64,000 bases of DNA, from positions 124,001 to 188,000 of the forward strand of contig JADJOY010000007.1 in NCBI GenBank assembly GCA_016713535.1, written 5' to 3'. This DNA comes from Deltaproteobacteria bacterium (lineage in GTDB: Bacteria > JADJOY01). This document shows, piece by piece, positions 55,291 through 62,941 of the stretch (position 1 is its first letter; every line of letters starts with the position of its first letter). The notes under the pieces are model-generated. The model had not been told where the DNA came from. It was given only the letters and a program-made list of their open reading frames with translations, and made no database searches. The position numbers and the translations under genes are program-made.

Positions 55291-56016
55291 ATGCCTCGGA
55301 CGACCTCGAATCCCCGCCCCCGTTCCGCGCGGCGCTCCACGGTGGTCGGCCTCGCCCTCGCCGGGCTCGGCCGCTCGGCTCGTCGCCGCCCGCGAGGCCG
55401 CGGACGGCCAGCGGCCGGCTTCGCCGCCGACGCCGAGATCCTGCAGGGCGCGGCGGTCGCGTTCGGGCACAAGGGCTACGCCGACACCTCGGTCGAGGAC
55501 ATCCTCGCCGAAGCGCACGTGTCGCGACGTACCTTCTACCGGCTCTTCCGCAACAAGGACGACGTCTTCGAGCGGCTGTTCGAGGTCGCCTCCGAGCTCT
55601 TCCTGGAGTCGATCCGTGCCGCCGCGTCGTCCGCCACCGACCCCTTCGAGAAGGCCGAGCGGTGCGTCGAGGCGTACCTTCAGCTCCCCATCGCCGCCGG
55701 CCCGATCTACCGGGTGTTCTTCGTCGAGGCGATGCGCCCCGGCACCCAGCTCGCGATGCGCCGCCAGCGCGTCATCGACGCGCTGATCGGGCTGCTCGAC
55801 GAGGAAGCGATCCGCGCCCAGCGCGGTCGCATCGACCCGCTGCTGGTGCGTGGGCTGGTCGCGGCGATGGAGCACATCGCCCTGCACCTGATCGTGGAGG
55901 GACGCACGAGCGCCGCCGACCAGAGCCGCGCCAAGCGCTCGATGCTACGGATCTTCCTCGCGACGCTCGCCCGGGACGGCGAGACGCCGCCCCCCATCCC
56001 CCTGCTCCCCGACTGA
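55291..56016 (+). CDS. TetR-family transcriptional regulator
   Basis: 241 residues. After a basic Arg-rich extension of about 45 residues comes the TetR HTH: ILQGAAVAFGHKGYADTSVE, DILAEAHVSRRTFYRLFRNK, then DDVFERLFEVASELF into the ligand-binding domain. Ligand unknown. Divergent from the ferritin-like/SCP2/LLM operon, with a repeated CGTCTGTAT box on both promoters, so it likely represses itself and that operon. ATG 55291 has no Shine-Dalgarno, consistent with a very short leader; a start inside the Arg-rich region is the alternative. Confidence 0.88.
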   Translation: MPRTTSNPRPRSARRSTVVGLALAGLGRSARRRPRGRGRPAAGFAADAEILQGAAVAFGHKGYADTSVEDILAEAHVSRRTFYRLFRNKDDVFERLFEVASELFLESIRAAASSATDPFEKAERCVEAYLQLPIAAGPIYRVFFVEAMRPGTQLAMRRQRVIDALIGLLDEEAIRAQRGRIDPLLVRGLVAAMEHIALHLIVEGRTSAADQSRAKRSMLRIFLATLARDGETPPPIPLLPD

Positions 56017-56047
56017 CGGTCCAGCCCGAGGAGCTCGCGAGCGCGCC

Positions 56048-56842
56048 ATGACCACCGCCGTCCGCTCCGCCCACGAGGCCCTCGCCTGCCCCACCTGCCA
56101 CGACCCGCTCGAAGCCGAGGCGGCGGCGCTGCGCTGCGTCTCGTGTGGCCGCTCGTACGGCGCGCGTGGTGGGATCTGGGACTTCGCGCCGGACCTCGCC
56201 TCGCAGCCGGGCCTCGCGCAGCGCTTCATGGAGGCGCCGGCGATCGTGAGCATCTACGAGCGGTGGTTCCGCCCCACGCTCACGCGGCTGGTCTCGCCGC
56301 TTCGCTACGACGAGGAAGAGCGCTACCTCGAGCGCTGGCTCGGGGCGACCACCGGCGCGATGCTGGATCTCGCGTGCGGCACCGGCCGCTACACCCGCTG
56401 GCTCGGTGAGCGCGCCGGGGATCGCGCGGTGCTCGGCCTCGACCTGAGCCGCGCGATGCTGCTCGAGGCGCACCGCCGCGCCGCGGCGGTGGGTCGCTTC
56501 GACCTCACCTTCGCGCGCGGCAGCGCCCTCGCGCTGCCGATCACGAGCGGCGCGCTCGGCGCGGTGTGCTCGTTCGGCGCGCTGCACCTCTTCCCCGATC
56601 CCCCGCTCGCGATCGCCGAGATCGGCCGCGCTCTCGCCCCTGGCGGCCGATTCGTCTGCCTCACCGTGGCGAGGGCGCCGAGCGGCGCGCTGCGTCCCCT
56701 CGAGCAGGCGTTCTCGAGGGCCGCGAGCCTGCGCTTCTTCGAGCGCGACGCGCTCACGCGCTGGCTCGGCGCCGCCGGCCTCGAGGCGCTCGACCTGACT
56801 CAGCAGGGCGCGATGCTGCTCTTCGCCGCGCGCAAGCGGTGA
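56048..56842 (+). CDS. Class I SAM methyltransferase with N-terminal zinc ribbon
   Basis: 264 residues. N-terminal CPTCHDPLEAEAAALRCVSC is a CxxC...CxxC zinc ribbon like that of RlmA-type enzymes. The methyltransferase core has MLDLACGTGRYTRWL (motif I), VLGLDLSRAM and LHLFPDPPLAIAEIGRALAP. Either an rRNA or a small-molecule/quinone methyltransferase; the UbiE-like core with an RlmA-like ribbon leaves the substrate open. Starts 31 bp after tetR, same strand, possibly co-transcribed. A hairpin follows 20 bp after the stop. Confidence 0.89.
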   Translation: MTTAVRSAHEALACPTCHDPLEAEAAALRCVSCGRSYGARGGIWDFAPDLASQPGLAQRFMEAPAIVSIYERWFRPTLTRLVSPLRYDEEERYLERWLGATTGAMLDLACGTGRYTRWLGERAGDRAVLGLDLSRAMLLEAHRRAAAVGRFDLTFARGSALALPITSGALGAVCSFGALHLFPDPPLAIAEIGRALAPGGRFVCLTVARAPSGALRPLEQAFSRAASLRFFERDALTRWLGAAGLEALDLTQQGAMLLFAARKR

Positions 56843-56861
56843 AGCCCACGACCTGGCTGGA

Positions 56862-56885
56862 GGGCCGTCGCTTCGTCGACGGCCC
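56862..56885. terminator. CTTCGT-loop hairpin, copy 4 (bidirectional terminator candidate)
   Basis: Perfect 9-bp stem: arms 56862-56870 and 56877-56885, loop CTTCGT, between the convergent methyltransferase and DoxX-like genes. Compared with copy 2 one stem pair is inverted (GCCGACG/CGTCGGC to GCCGTCG/CGACGGC), preserving pairing. Confidence 0.62.
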
Positions 56886-56891
56886 CCACCT

Positions 56892-57332
56892 TCAGAGGTG
56901 CAGCACCCAGAGCGCGCCGAGGGTGAGGATGAAGTACGGCACCAGCGCCGCGGCGCCGGCGTAATCCTTCGCCACGCGCTGGCCGAAGAACAGGCTCACG
57001 ATCGCGACGTTGGCGAGCAAGGCGCCCACCCACGCCAGCCGCGTGCCGCCGAACACCGCCCACAGCGCGCCCAGCGCCGAGGCCGCGCCCGCCAGCACCT
57101 CGACGACGGTGATGAGCGCGAACATCCGCGGCACCAGCGGCTTGAGCGGCGATTTCTCGAAGTGGCTCTCCAGGTACTCGAGGTTCCCTTGCGAGTCGAC
57201 GACCTTGTCGAGGCCCGACTGAAGGAACAGGATGCCGAGGAAGGCCGCCACCAGGAGCTGGATCAGGTGGAGCGTCCCGTCCCCCGTACACGAGGAACAC
57301 ATGGCGAGCGTCACGGCGATCGTCGAGCCCAT
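56892..57332 (-). CDS. DoxX-like membrane protein
   Basis: 146 residues, four hydrophobic helices (LIQLLVAAFLGILFLQSGLD, FALITVVEVLAGAASALGAL, WVGALLANVAIVSLFFGQR, LVPYFILTLGALWVLHL). FLQSGLDKVVD matches the start of DoxX/SURF4-like proteins. Short N-terminus with CSSC before the first helix. GGGAGGG ribosome site before ATG 57332. Its start overlaps that of the divergent hydrolase gene by 32 bp. Function unknown beyond the family's loose link to redox or thiol stress. Confidence 0.79.
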   Translation of the reverse strand: MGSTIAVTLAMCSSCTGDGTLHLIQLLVAAFLGILFLQSGLDKVVDSQGNLEYLESHFEKSPLKPLVPRMFALITVVEVLAGAASALGALWAVFGGTRLAWVGALLANVAIVSLFFGQRVAKDYAGAAALVPYFILTLGALWVLHL

Positions 57333-58848
57333 CGAACCCTCCCGTCGCCCGCGATCCAGCCGATCCGGGCCGGGCGAGCTTTGCCAACCGCGCCGCACCC
57401 GGCAAGCGCCGCGCGCCGCGGCGCTCGCTTCCCTCGCCCTGGCCCTCGCCGCGCCGACCACCGCGGGCTGTAGCGGCGGCTCGGGCGCCAGCGCCCGAAG
57501 CGAGCCGCCGGTGGGCGATCTCTCGTGGCTGGCGCGCGCCGAGGAGAGCTACCACGAGGCCGGCGCGCGCATCACCGAGCAGAAGGACACCGCCCAGTAC
57601 TTCCCGGACGTGTTCCGCGAGATCGACCGGCTGAAGGCGTTCTGGGCCGAGGAGAACGCGACCCAGTTCGTGAACCGCCCGCGCATCACCCTCGAGCAGT
57701 GGCTGGTGCTCGTGAACCTCGGCGAGCCGTGGCGGAACGAGGTGTCCTGGAAGGGAGGCGTCCACCAGCGCGTGTATTTCCTCAACCGCTGGGGCGCCAA
57801 GCTCACCGGCGACCTGTGGGGCCCACCCGATCTCTTCGAGCGCCCCGCGCTCCATCCCGCGGTCGTGATCACCGATGGCTCGATCCAGGCGAGCGCGCGG
57901 ATGTACTGGTGGGCGGCGCAGACCCTCGCCGAGAACGGCTACGTGGTCCTCACCTACGACGTCCAGGGCCAGGGCGAGTCGGAGACCTACGGCCACCGCC
58001 CCGATGGCACGGTGTGGTGTGGCGGCGCGGATCAACCAGCCGACACGCCTCCCTTCCTGAGGGAGCTGAGCGACTGCCCCGGCTTCCCGTTCCAGCAGTC
58101 GGCCAACTTCGGCGGCGGCCACATCGACGCCCACAACTGGCTCCTCTCCACGCCCGAGGCGCCGCACGCCTTCTTCCAGGACGGCACCGGCACCGAGCCC
58201 TTCGACCCCTGGCACGCGTTCGTCGATCCCGCGCGCGTCGGCGCCGCCGGTCACTCCCTCGGCGCGGCCGCCGTGTCGTTCGTGCAGGGACACCCCGAAC
58301 TGCTGCGCCAGCCGATCCGCGCCACCGTGGCGTGGGACGCCCTCTCCACCTGCGACGACTTCGGGAGTGCCTACGAGGGCACGTGCGACCCCGCCTACGT
58401 GACGCGCCCGACGGCCCCCGCGCTCAACCTCACCAACGACTTCTTCCTGCCCCGGCGACTCTCCGAGCTGCCCGACCCCGGCGCGGCGCTCGCCGGCTTC
58501 GAGCTGTGGCGCTCCGCCGGTTTCGACGCGATGTCGTTCGCGATCGCGTCCGGCACCCACCTCGAATACACCCTCGGGCCCATCCTCCCGGCGACGCGTC
58601 ACGGCGCCGAGGTGGCCGCGTACTACACCCTCGCCTTCTTCGATCGCTACCTGCGTGGCGACCTCGCCGCCACCGACCGGCTGCTCGCCCGCGAGCTCTC
58701 GATCGTGCACCGCGACCCGCGGGGGACCCCTCAGGGCGAGCCCACGACGCTCGCGATCCAGGAGCTCGCGTCCTACCTCTCGTACTCGGCGGTGTCCGTC
58801 GACGGGGCCTGCTACCGCGACTGGCGCTACCGCCGCGACCGCTGCTGA
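57301..58848 (+). CDS. Alpha/beta-hydrolase lipoprotein
   Basis: About 515 residues. From ATG 57301 there is a long basic N-region, then ALASLALALAAPTTAGC with lipobox TAGC (Cys about 57). Hydrolase core: VVLTYDVQGQGESETYG, nucleophile elbow AAGHSLGAAAVSF (Ser), a VAWDALS strand and candidate His in SGTHLEYTLGP. Several Cys (CGGADQPAD, SDCPGF, STCDDF, GTCDP) suggest disulfides in an exported enzyme. No in-frame start codon exists between 57301 and the signal core, so the 32-bp overlap with the divergent DoxX-like start seems real. Substrate unknown. Confidence 0.83.
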   Translation: MASVTAIVEPIEPSRRPRSSRSGPGELCQPRRTRQAPRAAALASLALALAAPTTAGCSGGSGASARSEPPVGDLSWLARAEESYHEAGARITEQKDTAQYFPDVFREIDRLKAFWAEENATQFVNRPRITLEQWLVLVNLGEPWRNEVSWKGGVHQRVYFLNRWGAKLTGDLWGPPDLFERPALHPAVVITDGSIQASARMYWWAAQTLAENGYVVLTYDVQGQGESETYGHRPDGTVWCGGADQPADTPPFLRELSDCPGFPFQQSANFGGGHIDAHNWLLSTPEAPHAFFQDGTGTEPFDPWHAFVDPARVGAAGHSLGAAAVSFVQGHPELLRQPIRATVAWDALSTCDDFGSAYEGTCDPAYVTRPTAPALNLTNDFFLPRRLSELPDPGAALAGFELWRSAGFDAMSFAIASGTHLEYTLGPILPATRHGAEVAAYYTLAFFDRYLRGDLAATDRLLARELSIVHRDPRGTPQGEPTTLAIQELASYLSYSAVSVDGACYRDWRYRRDRC

Positions 58849-59042
58849 GCCCGAAAACCCCGCGATCCCGGCGAATTCGCACCATTCGACGCAATGTCGT
58901 TCCGGCGCGCTGCAAGGTCCCATATACTGGGGCCCTCGACCGCGCGCCCCCGGCGCTGCGCCGCTGCGAGTCCCGCGCGGCGCGGGACGGGCGGCGGGGC
59001 CCCACTGCAAGCGCGGACCTACCCCGACATGACCTCTTCCTC

Positions 59043-60173
59043 ATGGTGAGCGGCAAGGCAACCGCCAAGGGCACCGCGCGCTTCGCGACGCGACGCCAGG
59101 CCGCGAGCGCCGAGCCCGATGCCAAGCCGCCCGTCGCATCTCACTTCCGCGTCACGCCCGGCGACGGATTGACGCTCTCGTCGATCGGCCTCGGCACCTA
59201 CCTCGGCAGCCCCGACGCCACCACCGACCGCGGCTACGCGGAGTGCCTGCGGCTCGCGCTGGCGTGCGGCTGCAACGTCGTCGACACCGCGATCAACTAC
59301 CGGTTCCAGCGCAGCGAGCGCGCCGTCGGCGAGGCTCTCGCCGACCTCATCAAGAAGAAGCTCGTCGCCCGCGACGAGGTCTACGTCTCCACCAAGGGTG
59401 GCTACGTTCCGTTCGACGGCCGGCGCCCTGGCGACGGCGAGGCGTGGATCGAGGAGAGCTACGTGCGGCGCGGCATCGCGCGCCGTGAGGACTTCGTCGG
59501 CACCCACTGCATCGCGCCGGCCTACCTGCGTGACCAGATCGGCTGCAGCCGCCAGAACCTCGGGCTCGACAAGATCGACCTCTACTACGTCCACAACCCC
59601 GAAGGTCAGCGCCCGATCGTCGGCCCCAAGGACTTCGCCCGCAAGATGCACCTCGCCTTCGAGGAGATGGAGGCGGCGGTGGCGCGCGGCGAGATCGGCA
59701 GCTACGGCGCGGCCACCTGGAACGGCTTCCGCCAGCCGCCGACCGCCCGCGAGCACCTCTCGCTGGCCGAATTGGTCGCGATCGCCAAGACCGTCGGTGG
59801 CAGCAAGCACCACTTCCGCGCGGTGCAGGCGCCGCTCAACGTGAAGATGCCGGAGCTGGTGCGGTCCAAGACCCAGGACGTCGACGGCGAGCGGCTCACG
59901 CTGCTCGAGGCCGCCGAGCGCCTCGGCATCGCGGTGTTCGCGAGCGCCTCGATCCACCAGGGTCGGCTCGCCGCCGGGCTCGATCGCAACGTGAAGCGCT
60001 ACTGCACCGGCCTCACCAGCGACGCGCAGCGCGCCCTGCAGCTCGTGCGGTCTTCGGCGGGGCTCACGACCGCGCTGGTCGGCATGAGCAAGCCCGACCA
60101 CGCCCGTGAGAACCTGCTGCTGGTCTCGATCCCACCGCTCGACGCCAAGGCCGCGTTGCCCGCGTTCCGCTGA
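59043..60173 (+). CDS. Aldo/keto reductase
   Basis: 376 residues, NADPH-dependent TIM barrel. Catalytic tetrad visible: Asp and Tyr in VVDTAINYRFQRSE, Lys in VYVSTKGGYVPF, His in DLYYVHNPEG. The C-terminal cofactor part is SSAGLTTALVGMSKPDHARE. A 40-residue Ala/Lys-rich N-terminal extension (GKATAKGTARFATRRQAASA) precedes the barrel. ATG 59043; a TATACT at 58923-58928 could be a -10 but lacks a matching -35. The aldehyde or ketone substrate is unknown. Downstream lies a 626-bp repeat-filled convergent gap. Confidence 0.9.
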   Translation: MVSGKATAKGTARFATRRQAASAEPDAKPPVASHFRVTPGDGLTLSSIGLGTYLGSPDATTDRGYAECLRLALACGCNVVDTAINYRFQRSERAVGEALADLIKKKLVARDEVYVSTKGGYVPFDGRRPGDGEAWIEESYVRRGIARREDFVGTHCIAPAYLRDQIGCSRQNLGLDKIDLYYVHNPEGQRPIVGPKDFARKMHLAFEEMEAAVARGEIGSYGAATWNGFRQPPTAREHLSLAELVAIAKTVGGSKHHFRAVQAPLNVKMPELVRSKTQDVDGERLTLLEAAERLGIAVFASASIHQGRLAAGLDRNVKRYCTGLTSDAQRALQLVRSSAGLTTALVGMSKPDHARENLLLVSIPPLDAKAALPAFR

Positions 60174-60182
60174 GTTATCGCG

Positions 60183-60440
60183 GGGGGCTCTTCAAGGTCT
60201 CCCGGGGGGCTTTTCGAGCCCCCCGCCCGTGTTTCTGCGGGGTCTTTGCAAGACCCCGCCCCGTCCGGAGTGAATCCGGACGGGGCCCCACCCCAAACCC
60301 GGCGCGGCAACGCGCCGCGCGCCGCTGGCGCGGGCCGAATCACTCCCTTCGTGGGCCGCTCCGGCAATCCCGGCGGGGCGCACCCCCGAGGCACTCGCTT
60401 ACGCTCGTGGCGTCGCGCTGCGACGCGCAGCTTGGCGAAC
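60183..60440 (+). repeat. Mosaic intergenic repeat, copy E (expanded)
   Basis: Start of the 626-bp gap 60174-60799. TTC-loop hairpin at 60204-60224. Extra hairpin, arms 60237-60246 and 60250-60259, loop TGC. GTGAA-loop hairpin, arms 60259-60269 and 60275-60285 (11 bp), with a stem different from copies A and C but the same loop and closing A-T pair. Tail with CACCCCCGAGGCACTCGCTT and GCGTCGC-GCT-GCGACGC (60410-60426). Confidence 0.75.
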
Positions 60441-60582
60441 CCGGTCGTTCCGCGATCCGGGATGCCGCTCGAGCCCGCGTCCCGATCCGAGTGAGTGCGG
60501 GCTCCGGACGGAGGGGCACGCGTCGCGTGCCCGGCGATACGCGAGGGCGCTGCACCGCGACACCGTTCGATCCCAGTAGACC

Positions 60583-60640
60583 ACCCCCGAGGCACTCGGC
60601 TCACGCTCGTGGCGTCGCGCTGCGTGCCGAGTCCGATCGC
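60583..60640 (+). repeat. Mosaic intergenic repeat, copy F (tail only)
   Basis: CCACCCCCGAGGCACTCGGC, then CTCACGCTCGTGGCGTCGCG, as in copy E's tail, without the upstream hairpins. It lies between copy E and the CTTCGT hairpins in the same convergent gap. Confidence 0.65.
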
Positions 60641-60654
60641 CGCCCGCGGGTGGA

Positions 60655-60712
60655 GGCGCCCGCTTCGTCGGGCGCCAGCGATCGAGCGGCTTCCCGCCGA
60701 CGAAGCGGCGGG
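60655..60712. repeat. CTTCGT/ACGAAG-loop hairpins, copies 5 and 6
   Basis: Copy 5: perfect 8-bp stem, arms 60655-60662 and 60669-60676, loop CTTCGT. Copy 6, inverted: arms 60693-60699 and 60706-60712, loop ACGAAG. Located between the aldo/keto reductase and the convergent UbiB/ABC1 kinase gene. The rest of the gap to 60799 is GC-rich without a recognised element. Confidence 0.66.
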
Positions 60713-60799
60713 CTCCACGGACTCCCGTCGCTCGTGCCCTGCCGCTGGCACGCGCCGCGCGAGTCGGGACCGGGCGTCAGCCCGCCCGCGACCATCGAG

Positions 60800-62353
60800 T
60801 CACCGATACGCGGCGGCGAGCGCGGGCGCGATGAGGCCGAAGAAGTTCACCCTCGGCCGGAACCGGAACACCAGCCCGCCGAGCGACGCGAACACTCGCC
60901 CGAGCATCACGAAGTGTTGCGGCACGTGCGCCACCGGGTTGTCCTGGACGAGTGACATGAGGCGCTTCATCTCCGCCTCGGGGTCGAGGTTCGCGAGGTC
61001 GAGCCCGCCCTGGGCGCGGAACACGTCGAGGAACACGTCCGCCATCTTCGCGAGCGCCTGTGGGTCCTCGCCGCGCGCGCGAAAGCCCAGGCGTTCGAGG
61101 AGCTCGGCCACCTGCGCCCCGCTGCCGCCGAGCACCGCGGTCGCGAGCTCCGCGTAAGCACGGCGTAGCTCGGGCGGATAGGTCACCACCGAGCCGAAGT
61201 CGAAGATCGCGAGCCGCGCCTCCTCGAGCACCAGGAAGTTCCCGGGGTGCGGGTCGGCGTGGAACGCGCCGTGCTCGAGCACTTGCGTGCAGAAGCTGCC
61301 GATCAAGGCGGCGAAGAGCCGATCGCGATCCCGCTCACCCTCCGCGCCGCGCCGCTCGCACTCCTCCAGGAACGGCACCAGCCGCTCGCCGTCGAAGCGC
61401 TCGAGGGTCAGCACGCGGCGCGCGGTGAGCTCGAAATGGACCAGCGGCACTCGCACCGAGGGGTGGCCCTCGAAGCGCGCCGCGAACGCGCTGGCGCGCT
61501 GCGCTTCTCCCGCGAAGTCGAGCTCCTCGCGGATCGCGCGATCCACCTCGAGCGAGATCGACACCAGGTCGAGCTGCGGGAAGAGCTCGGAGAGCAGCGG
61601 CGCGAGCAGCTTGAACGCGGTGAGGTCCACGTCCACGTCGCGCTCGACGTTCGGTACCTGCACCTTGACCACCACGCGGGTGCCGTCGGCGAGCTCGGCG
61701 CCGTGGACCTGGGCGAGCGACGCGGCGGCGATCGGCTCGCGCTCGAAGGCGCGGAAGAGCGCGTCCGGCGACCCGCCGAGCTCGCGCTCGATGGTCGCGG
61801 CGATCACCTCGTACGGGACCGCCGGAACGCGGTCCTGCAGCTCCGAGAGCCGCTCGACCCACGGAGCCGGCAACAGATCGACGCGCGTCGACGCGAACTG
61901 ACCGAGCTTGAGGAGGCCGCCGCGCAGCTCGGTGCAGAGCGCGTGGAAGCGCCGCGCCTGCTCGCGGTGGAGGCGCTCGGTCGCGGCCGCACGGGCGGCG
62001 GGCGACAGGAACTCGGCGCGCAGCGCGTGAACGCGGTAGGCGGCGGCGATCCGCAGCACGTCGCTCACGATTCGCGCGAAGCGCGGGCTCGCGTTCCACC
62101 ACAGCTTGATGTCGTCGGAGCGGCGCGCGAGCAGCAGATAGAGCGCCTGCGCGTCGGCGGCCACCGCGGAGGCATCGCCGAGGACGTCGCCGACCAGGCG
62201 ATCGACGTTCTGCAGCACGTTCACCGCGAGCGCGCTCGAGGCCGCCACGGCGCGCGCGCCCACGGCCAGACCGCGCAGCGTCTGGTCGAGCCACAGCGGG
62301 ATCGCGGTCGGCGCGGCCGAGCCGCGGTCATTCGTCGTCGTGTGCGTGGTCAT
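60800..62353 (-). CDS. ABC1/UbiB-family atypical kinase
   Basis: 517 residues. Family motifs: KxGQ-type GGLLKLGQFASTR, ELGGSPDALFRAFEREPIAA followed by ASLAQVHGAELADG (Ala-rich loop), VVVKVQVPNVERDV (ATP Lys), EELDFAGEAQRASAF, FHADPHPGNFLVL (catalytic loop) and LAIFDFGSVV (DFG). UbiB/Coq8-type ATPases support quinone or other isoprenoid-lipid pathways at the inner membrane. The C-terminal hydrophobic stretch (VNFFGLIAPALAAAY) is a likely membrane contact. The ATG at 62353 lies inside the preceding regulator gene (26-bp overlap), so the two are co-expressed. Confidence 0.93.
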   Translation of the reverse strand: MTTHTTTNDRGSAAPTAIPLWLDQTLRGLAVGARAVAASSALAVNVLQNVDRLVGDVLGDASAVAADAQALYLLLARRSDDIKLWWNASPRFARIVSDVLRIAAAYRVHALRAEFLSPAARAAATERLHREQARRFHALCTELRGGLLKLGQFASTRVDLLPAPWVERLSELQDRVPAVPYEVIAATIERELGGSPDALFRAFEREPIAAASLAQVHGAELADGTRVVVKVQVPNVERDVDVDLTAFKLLAPLLSELFPQLDLVSISLEVDRAIREELDFAGEAQRASAFAARFEGHPSVRVPLVHFELTARRVLTLERFDGERLVPFLEECERRGAEGERDRDRLFAALIGSFCTQVLEHGAFHADPHPGNFLVLEEARLAIFDFGSVVTYPPELRRAYAELATAVLGGSGAQVAELLERLGFRARGEDPQALAKMADVFLDVFRAQGGLDLANLDPEAEMKRLMSLVQDNPVAHVPQHFVMLGRVFASLGGLVFRFRPRVNFFGLIAPALAAAYR

Positions 62354-62849
62354 CGTCGAGGGTCTCCTTCAGGCACTTCGAGCACAGCACCGTGCGCGGA
62401 CCGGGCAGCTCCCGGACCGCGATCGCGCCCTTGCTTCCCTTGGCCAGGATCTTGTTGCAGCGATCGCACACCGCGTTCACCGCGAGCAGCGACTCCTGCC
62501 AGCCGACGATCGGCGCGGGCGGAGCGCCCGCGGCCACGGGCTCGGCGCGCTCACGCGTGCGAATCCCTCCACCCTCGCGCGAGCCAGCCGCGGGCGCCGC
62601 GCGGCGCGCCGCCGTGTCGGGGGGCTCGCCCCGCGCCGAGCGCGCGATGCTCGCGCTGTCCGAGAGCACGTCCTCCACGAGGCCGAAGGTGTTGAGGAGG
62701 ATGTTGCGCACCAGGTTCGACACCGAGAGCCCGAGGCTCGCCGCCTTGGTGCGCAGCTCCTGGTCGAGGCTCTCGGAGATCCGCGCGTGCAGCACCTTCT
62801 CCTTGCGCTCGCGTTCGTCCTTGTCGTCTCGATCGTCGATCTCGGCCAT
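62328..62849 (-). CDS. Ribbon-helix-helix / zinc-ribbon regulator
   Basis: 173 residues. N-terminal RHH domain: KVLHARISESLDQELRTKAA, then SLGLSVSNLVRNILLNTF, as in Arc/MetJ/CopG-type repressors. An Ala/Pro/Arg linker of about 50 residues follows. The C-terminal zinc ribbon is VCDRCNKILAKGSKG ... VLCSKCLKE. The His/Asp tail DDDHAHDDE might also bind metal. AGGGA ribosome site before ATG 62849. A perfect palindrome in its own promoter points to autoregulation and control of the overlapping UbiB-family gene. Confidence 0.87.
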   Translation of the reverse strand: MAEIDDRDDKDERERKEKVLHARISESLDQELRTKAASLGLSVSNLVRNILLNTFGLVEDVLSDSASIARSARGEPPDTAARRAAPAAGSREGGGIRTRERAEPVAAGAPPAPIVGWQESLLAVNAVCDRCNKILAKGSKGAIAVRELPGPRTVLCSKCLKETLDDDHAHDDE

Positions 62850-62867
62850 TCCCTGCCCTCCGCCCGA

Positions 62868-62896
62868 AGTATCACTTTGTGATACATCAATGTCAT
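62868..62896 (-). promoter_or_regulatory. Promoter with palindromic operator for the RHH regulator/UbiB operon
   Basis: Perfect inverted repeat GTATCAC-TTT-GTGATAC at 62869-62885. Minus-strand promoter ATGACA (62896-62891), 17-bp spacer, GATACT (62873-62868). The operator covers the -10 and spacer, so a bound RHH dimer pair would block transcription. Leader about 12 nt. Confidence 0.62.
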
Positions 62897-62941
62897 ACGT
62901 GTCACACGCCGTCAAGGGCTCGAGCGCCGCGCGGCGCGGGC

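Noticed and set aside
57525-59042. Long upstream extension of the aldo/keto reductase frame
   Set aside because: It overlaps the hydrolase gene in another frame and is Arg/Pro-rich; family similarity starts after 59043.
60183-60720. Clustered palindromic repeats considered as a CRISPR array
   Set aside because: Unit lengths and spacing are irregular, stems differ in sequence, and no constant repeat with uniform spacers or cas gene is present.
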